DNA of 64,000 nt from Eubacteriaceae bacterium CHKCI004. GTDB taxonomy: Bacteria > Bacillota > Clostridia > Lachnospirales > Lachnospiraceae. Made by a program: the position numbers and the translations under genes. A model generated the notes under the pieces. It searched no databases. It had not been told where the DNA came from and saw nothing but the letters and a program-made list of their open reading frames with translations. The stretch is from contig FCNR01000021.1 of the NCBI GenBank assembly GCA_900016875.1, positions 51,293 to 115,292 on the forward strand, written 5' to 3'. This document shows, piece by piece, positions 60,112 through 64,000 of this stretch (the first letter of the stretch is position 1; the number at the start of each line of letters is the position of its first letter).

Positions 60112-62715
60112 TCACAGATTGGCAAGCTCATCATCTGTGGGCATTTCTTCATTTTTTCGCAGTTCCCATTCCTGTCTCTTTCTGCGGATTACAGGAGCAC
60201 AGATACATATGAGAATATAAATACCAAAACAGAGCAGAGATATTTTCCATCCTGCCGAAAATCCGGACGGCGTGAATGTCAGCGATATATGATGTTCGCC
60301 CGGCGTCAGGGAAACTGCCAGAAACGCGCTGCCGATCTTCTCCGTATCCGCCGGTTTGCCATCCACCAGCACTTCCCATCCGTCATCATACGGAACCGAC
60401 AAAAACAGTTTCTGATTTTCTCCGGCACTGACCGTTCCGGAAATATACCGGTCGGTCATTTCGTCTATCTGAAAAGCCCTGGAAGTCATGATTTTTACCA
60501 GACTTTCATACAATGTGGCATTAAAATCTGCCGCGGACAGCCGGACATATCCCGTTGGCGTCTCGCCTTTCAGCTCAAACTTTACCGTCACAACGCTGCC
60601 TTCTTCCACCTGACCCACTGGCAGCATATAACTATCAAGGTCTCCCTGCTTTACAACGCTGCCGTTGATGGAAATCTCCGCATTTTCCACCTGTGTACCG
60701 TCATAAAAAATGTACAGATCATCCATATCCTTCTCAACAGGAATACTGAAGACCATATTATCTTCGGATGATTCTTCATATTCAAAATAATATTCCCCAT
60801 CGTTGGTCCTGGATGCCGTACAGCCATTGACCGCAGGATCCGGAATCTCCAGCCCTTCAAAAATATCGTAAATCCCCCAGCCGTAGGCACAGAGTTCATT
60901 CTGCACCCTGAACGGGTAGGCGCTCTCATAAAACCAGTTGTCAATATCATTATTTATCATATACCCTATGGACATTCCCCGGGTCGTATTTTCATATACG
61001 TCAAAATCCCCAAAAGTATCTTTGTAAGCAAAATCTGTATTCATCTGATCTTCCGGATGATAGTAAATGTACCGCACATTCAGCAGCAGATTGGTCACCG
61101 GCGTTCCTCCCTGATACAGATATTCATTGGCTCCTGTATAAAATCCAAGAGAATCCATGATTTTCACCATACCGTCGGCAGCGGTGGATCCGAACAGCCC
61201 CACTGCATTGAGCCGATACCATGCATTTTCATTGACCATTTTAGCATCTGCCAGTTCGCTTCTGTAAAAAGTACCATTATCCAGAGCGTCCACTGCCTCT
61301 TCCATATCTTCCGTACCGGAAAAAAACTTAGGTACGCTGATCTGTCCGATATAATCAAACCCCAGCACTGCCGTCACACACAGCTCCGCTACAGCTACTG
61401 CACTAAAGGCCGTCACATGCCATTTCCTGTGTCTTTTGTCAAAGCTCATCACAAACAGAATGAGGCCGTAAAGCAGCATCAGCATTCCCGCCGCGCCGTA
61501 TATGCCGTCATCCAGCGGGGATTCCGCCCATTTCCTGCTGACGAAAAGCAGCCCCACACCCACGAGACAGCTGAGGACCACCTGCCAGTTTTTTATACAA
61601 TCCCTGTGCTCCATTACCTCAAAGAGCATGCAAAGCAGCACAAAACCGAACAAAAATGAAAATCGGTTAGGGATGCCGTATTGATTGTGAAAACCATGCC
61701 AGATAAAGTTGAGAATATCCTCACTGAAACTCAGATAGAATAACACCAGCAGCAGTCCCTTTTTCAATTTATCCAGCAGACGGATTTCCCGGTTAAAAAG
61801 ATAAAGAACCACGGCAAAAACAGCAAACATGCCGATGTACAAATTAGCATTTCCATCAAAATTATCATGACTTACGGGATGTACCATATCAAATTGCCTG
61901 GTGAGCAAGTCAGCAAATCCTGTCTGCCAGGCATGCTCCGGAAGCCCCATATCCGTACCTGACGCTGTCTGCCGGATACCGAGGTATGCCGGAATCAGCA
62001 GAATCGCCGCCATCCCCGCTGACAACAGTGAATAAAAGGCAAAAGCAATTCCCCGGAAAAAGAACTGCCGGACACTTCGGAAAGAATAAAAGAGATACCA
62101 GATCACGGCAAAAATGCATATCATAAATGCAATATAGTAATTACAGTACAGCGCATAAAATAATGCCGCTCCATACAGTCTTCCATCTTTCTTATCAATG
62201 AGACGCTCAATTCCCAATATTACAATCGGAAAAATCATTACCGCATCCAGCCACATCACATTCCAGCAGTAGCCCACCATATAACTGTTCAGCGCATAGG
62301 CAGCAGAGCAGACCAGTACCGTAACTCCAGGCTTTTTCGTTTTGGATGAAAAATAAATGCCTGCCGTCAGCCCGGACAGTGCAATTTTCAACACGATCAG
62401 CAGACTGACCGCCATATTTAACTGCGTCTTATCAAAAAGCAAAATAAAAAAATTCAGCGGGCTGGACAGATAATAGGAAAACAGGGACAAAAAATTGATC
62501 CCCAGCCCTGCCCGGAAGCTGTAAAACAGACTTCCTCCTTCCTGCAGCTTATCATACAGTATCGAAAAGAACGGCATGTATTGATGCAGACCGTCAATGA
62601 TCAGAAAAGAGTTATTTCCAAAAGGCTCCACCTGAAAAATCGCCATACAGGCGATCATTACCGCCAGAGGGATACAGAAGGACAGTAATAAAAGATATTT
62701 CTTTTTGATTTCCAT
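60112..62715 (-). CDS. YfhO family membrane protein
   Basis: The 867-residue protein has about 12 membrane segments. It matches the YfhO family, which with a partner glycosyltransferase modifies cell-wall or lipoteichoic acid polymers by adding sugars in B. subtilis and Listeria. Signatures are EPFGNNSFLIIDGLHQYMPF near the start, SFRAGLGINFLS and the C-terminal extracellular domain with VDGKPADTEKIGSAFLAVSLTPG and GEHHISLTF. AAGGAGACAAAC supports ATG 62715. It lies 25 bp after a family-2 glycosyltransferase gene on the same strand. Confidence 0.88.
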   Translation of the reverse strand: MEIKKKYLLLLSFCIPLAVMIACMAIFQVEPFGNNSFLIIDGLHQYMPFFSILYDKLQEGGSLFYSFRAGLGINFLSLFSYYLSSPLNFFILLFDKTQLNMAVSLLIVLKIALSGLTAGIYFSSKTKKPGVTVLVCSAAYALNSYMVGYCWNVMWLDAVMIFPIVILGIERLIDKKDGRLYGAALFYALYCNYYIAFMICIFAVIWYLFYSFRSVRQFFFRGIAFAFYSLLSAGMAAILLIPAYLGIRQTASGTDMGLPEHAWQTGFADLLTRQFDMVHPVSHDNFDGNANLYIGMFAVFAVVLYLFNREIRLLDKLKKGLLLVLFYLSFSEDILNFIWHGFHNQYGIPNRFSFLFGFVLLCMLFEVMEHRDCIKNWQVVLSCLVGVGLLFVSRKWAESPLDDGIYGAAGMLMLLYGLILFVMSFDKRHRKWHVTAFSAVAVAELCVTAVLGFDYIGQISVPKFFSGTEDMEEAVDALDNGTFYRSELADAKMVNENAWYRLNAVGLFGSTAADGMVKIMDSLGFYTGANEYLYQGGTPVTNLLLNVRYIYYHPEDQMNTDFAYKDTFGDFDVYENTTRGMSIGYMINNDIDNWFYESAYPFRVQNELCAYGWGIYDIFEGLEIPDPAVNGCTASRTNDGEYYFEYEESSEDNMVFSIPVEKDMDDLYIFYDGTQVENAEISINGSVVKQGDLDSYMLPVGQVEEGSVVTVKFELKGETPTGYVRLSAADFNATLYESLVKIMTSRAFQIDEMTDRYISGTVSAGENQKLFLSVPYDDGWEVLVDGKPADTEKIGSAFLAVSLTPGEHHISLTFTPSGFSAGWKISLLCFGIYILICICAPVIRRKRQEWELRKNEEMPTDDELANL

Positions 62716-62740
62716 GTTTGTCTCCTTACGATGTCTTCTT

Positions 62741-63490
62741 TCATGAATCAGTTTCTGAATTTTGCGGCTCAAAATATTTTTTCACTCTCTTTTTTAAAAG
62801 AAGCAGGCACCAAAGTATATTCATTCGTTTTTTTATCATAAATAAGAGACTTCCGTGACGGAGCTCCGTGACGTTGCCTCCGTGCCTCCGGTATCCGATC
62901 AATGGTTCTCTCAGCAGTCCCACGCCTCCGCAAAGTTCTGCTGCCGTTCCAATCCAGTAATCATGCATATACATTTTCTCCGGTATGGGAAGAAGCACGG
63001 GAATCAGTTCCTTTCGAAAAGCCAGACAACATCCCACGTAACTGTTTTTAACGAGATTTTTCAAAATACCGCTCCGGCTTCCGCGCATCTCAAACATTGT
63101 TTTTTGATCTGTCATCCTCCCCTTCTCATCCATAATCTCCGCATTATGAAGAATCGCATCTGCACCGGACCGCCGGAAAGCCTTTATGACCTTTTCCACT
63201 TTGCCTTCTTTCCAGATGTCATCCTGATCGGAAAGAAAAATAATATCACCGTCACAATGCGCAATTGCATTTTCAAAATTCTTCACCACCCCCTGCGCCG
63301 GTCCTGCCAGAAGATGAATCCGGGAATCATCCTGCGCCCAACGTTCCAGCAGCTCCCCGGAACCGTCCGATGCCGCGTCCACCGACACGATGACCTCATC
63401 CCCGCTTCCCAGCTGTTCCAAAATGGACGTGAGCTGTTCCTGTATATATTCTCCGCCATTATAGTAGGCCATGGCTACTGATACTTTCAT
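62741..63490 (-). CDS. Family 2 glycosyltransferase
   Basis: The 249-residue protein has the GT2 fold with VSVAMAYYNGGEYIQEQLTSIL, the DAASDGSGELL loop, FLSDQDDIWKEGKVEKV (DxD-type) and a late KNSYVGCCLAFRKEL block. It has no membrane segments, unlike the CsbB-type partners of YfhO that carry two. GGAGGGCATA precedes the ATG. It lies nine bases after the small gene at 63500 and precedes yfhO, so the three genes probably form one operon. Substrate unknown. Confidence 0.85.
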   Translation of the reverse strand: MKVSVAMAYYNGGEYIQEQLTSILEQLGSGDEVIVSVDAASDGSGELLERWAQDDSRIHLLAGPAQGVVKNFENAIAHCDGDIIFLSDQDDIWKEGKVEKVIKAFRRSGADAILHNAEIMDEKGRMTDQKTMFEMRGSRSGILKNLVKNSYVGCCLAFRKELIPVLLPIPEKMYMHDYWIGTAAELCGGVGLLREPLIGYRRHGGNVTELRHGSLLFMIKKRMNILWCLLLLKKRVKKYFEPQNSETDS

Positions 63491-63499
63491 TATGCCCTC

Positions 63500-63679
63500 C
63501 TATAAAATGATATCGTCTTCTTCTTTCTTTCTCTGCGCCGCCAGAATCCGCTTCCGCTCTTCTTCTGACAGATTTTCGTCCTGAAGAAGTTTATCATAAT
63601 TTTTTGTACTTCTTGTTAAATTGTTTCCCAAAAAGATTTTTTCCACCTGACTGTCCATTCTCCCTATGACAACTCCCAT
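63500..63679 (-). CDS. Small conserved-looking protein of the yfhO cluster (59 aa)
   Basis: A 59-codon gene with a strong ribosome binding site (AAGGAGGGTGTT before ATG 63679) and coupled spacing to the glycosyltransferase. The protein has a hydrophobic start (MGVVIGRMDSQ) and a charged helical second half (QDENLSEEERKRILAAQRKK). I do not recognise a family. Its size, start signal and position argue for a real gene. Confidence 0.6.
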   Translation of the reverse strand: MGVVIGRMDSQVEKIFLGNNLTRSTKNYDKLLQDENLSEEERKRILAAQRKKEEDDIIL

Positions 63680-63826
63680 AACACCCTCCTTATATCCAAA
63701 TATTTCGACTTATTTCACACTTTGTTCAAAAACAGTTCAAAATCAGGACATACTTTTTTATTATACTACAGTCAGCAACAAAGAAATCCCTCTATTTCTT
63801 GTGGCTAAAGATTTTTTTCATATTTT

Positions 63827-63866
63827 GAAGCCCATAGGTTAAGGCATATGGGCTTCCTCCTTTTTT
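63827..63866 (+). terminator. Strong terminator hairpin near the right edge
   Basis: GAAGCCCATA pairs with TATGGGCTTC around GGTTAAGGCA, followed by CTCC and six T. It probably ends a plus-strand unit or, because the flanks are symmetric, acts in both directions. The gene it ends is not in view. Confidence 0.65.
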
Positions 63867-63879
63867 AAGTGCTGGGGCT

Positions 63880-64000
63880 GTCGCACCAAAAACAGCTTAT
63901 GCCCTATGGCAGGGATTCATGCTTTGCATGGAATCGCTGCCATATTTTTTTGAATAAGCGTGGGACCTATGGCATAATCGCAGACGACTTGCGTTTTGCG
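63880..64000. repeat. Structured non-coding segment with nested inverted repeats (edge of window)
   Basis: ATGGCAG-GATTC-ATGC pairs with GCAT-GGAATC-CTGCCAT (63906-63943) and is followed by seven T. It is flanked by near-inverse outer arms TTATGCCCTATGG (63897-63908) and CCTATGGCATAA (63966-63977). No ORF is visible. It could be a mobile small repeat, an RNA leader or a double terminator. The segment continues past the window. The span 63680-63826 is AT-rich, with only a TATAAT on the minus strand at 63760-63765. Confidence 0.4.

Overview
The window looks like chromosome from an endospore-forming, Gram-positive anaerobe of the class Clostridia, most like Lachnospiraceae. The reasons are the sporulation and germination genes (cwlD, spoIIR, a gerA-type receptor, a SipL-like DUF3794/LysM protein, a CotS-family protein, bofA), the 8Fe-8S ferredoxin, a PPi-type phosphofructokinase, a Tad pilus locus with DUF5702 and FHA/DUF6382-like proteins, and strong AGGAGG ribosome binding sites. 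No rRNA, tRNA or CRISPR array was seen.

The most notable region is 616-5310. A spore-cortex amidase gene (cwlD) is cut immediately after its zinc-binding DPGHGG motif by a 3,993-bp element. A 9-bp core (CACGGCGGG) is present at both junctions (769-777 and 4762-4770). Joining the two halves through one core copy restores an uninterrupted 233-codon CwlD, close to the 237 residues of Bacillus subtilis CwlD. The element carries a small ORF, a large serine recombinase, an ammonium transporter and a PII protein. Its inner ends form 24-bp imperfect inverted arms (20/24 identical) that would make a 52-bp attP dyad centred on the CA of the core. The layout resembles the skin element of sigK, but in cwlD and with nitrogen-sensing cargo.

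Region by region: 1-429 is the start of a tRNA t6A synthesis gene. 5584-6829 holds mecA and a DUF1858 protein. 6922-10896 is the FMN-riboswitch-controlled ribD-ribE-ribBA-ribH operon, in which the RibB half of RibBA looks catalytically degenerate. 10971-15306 holds a sulfotransferase, a PPi-type PFK, a small hydrolase, a YARHG protein and ferredoxin. 15394-20271 holds a MerR-like regulator and the gdpP-rplI-dnaB cluster. 20376-26692 holds an orphan substrate-binding lipoprotein, malQ, plsC, a membrane protein, DUF1934, ddl and a small exported protein. 26852-30832 is a compact type IV pilus-like operon with PilT and PilC but no PilB. 30942-36548 holds spoIIR, an Rpn-family nuclease and a two-gene germinant receptor in which the B and C subunits are fused.

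36722-41659 holds ispE, a GntR regulator, riboswitch-controlled ribU, the SipL-like gene and a PrcB-like protein. 41820-48173 holds cca, a CotS-family pseudokinase, dnaX-ybaB-recR and pfkA. 48401-49432 is a rhomboid protease. 49602-58678 is a nine-gene Tad operon on the minus strand. 58863-63679 holds bofA, a DUF1002 protein, and a yfhO/glycosyltransferase/small-protein cluster. The right edge (63827-64000) holds strong hairpins, probably a terminator and part of a structured repeat.

Two flavin loci (the rib operon and ribU) share the same control design: a sigma-A promoter, an FMN aptamer and an intrinsic terminator. At least six genes serve spore formation or germination, so control of the cwlD split would matter to this organism.
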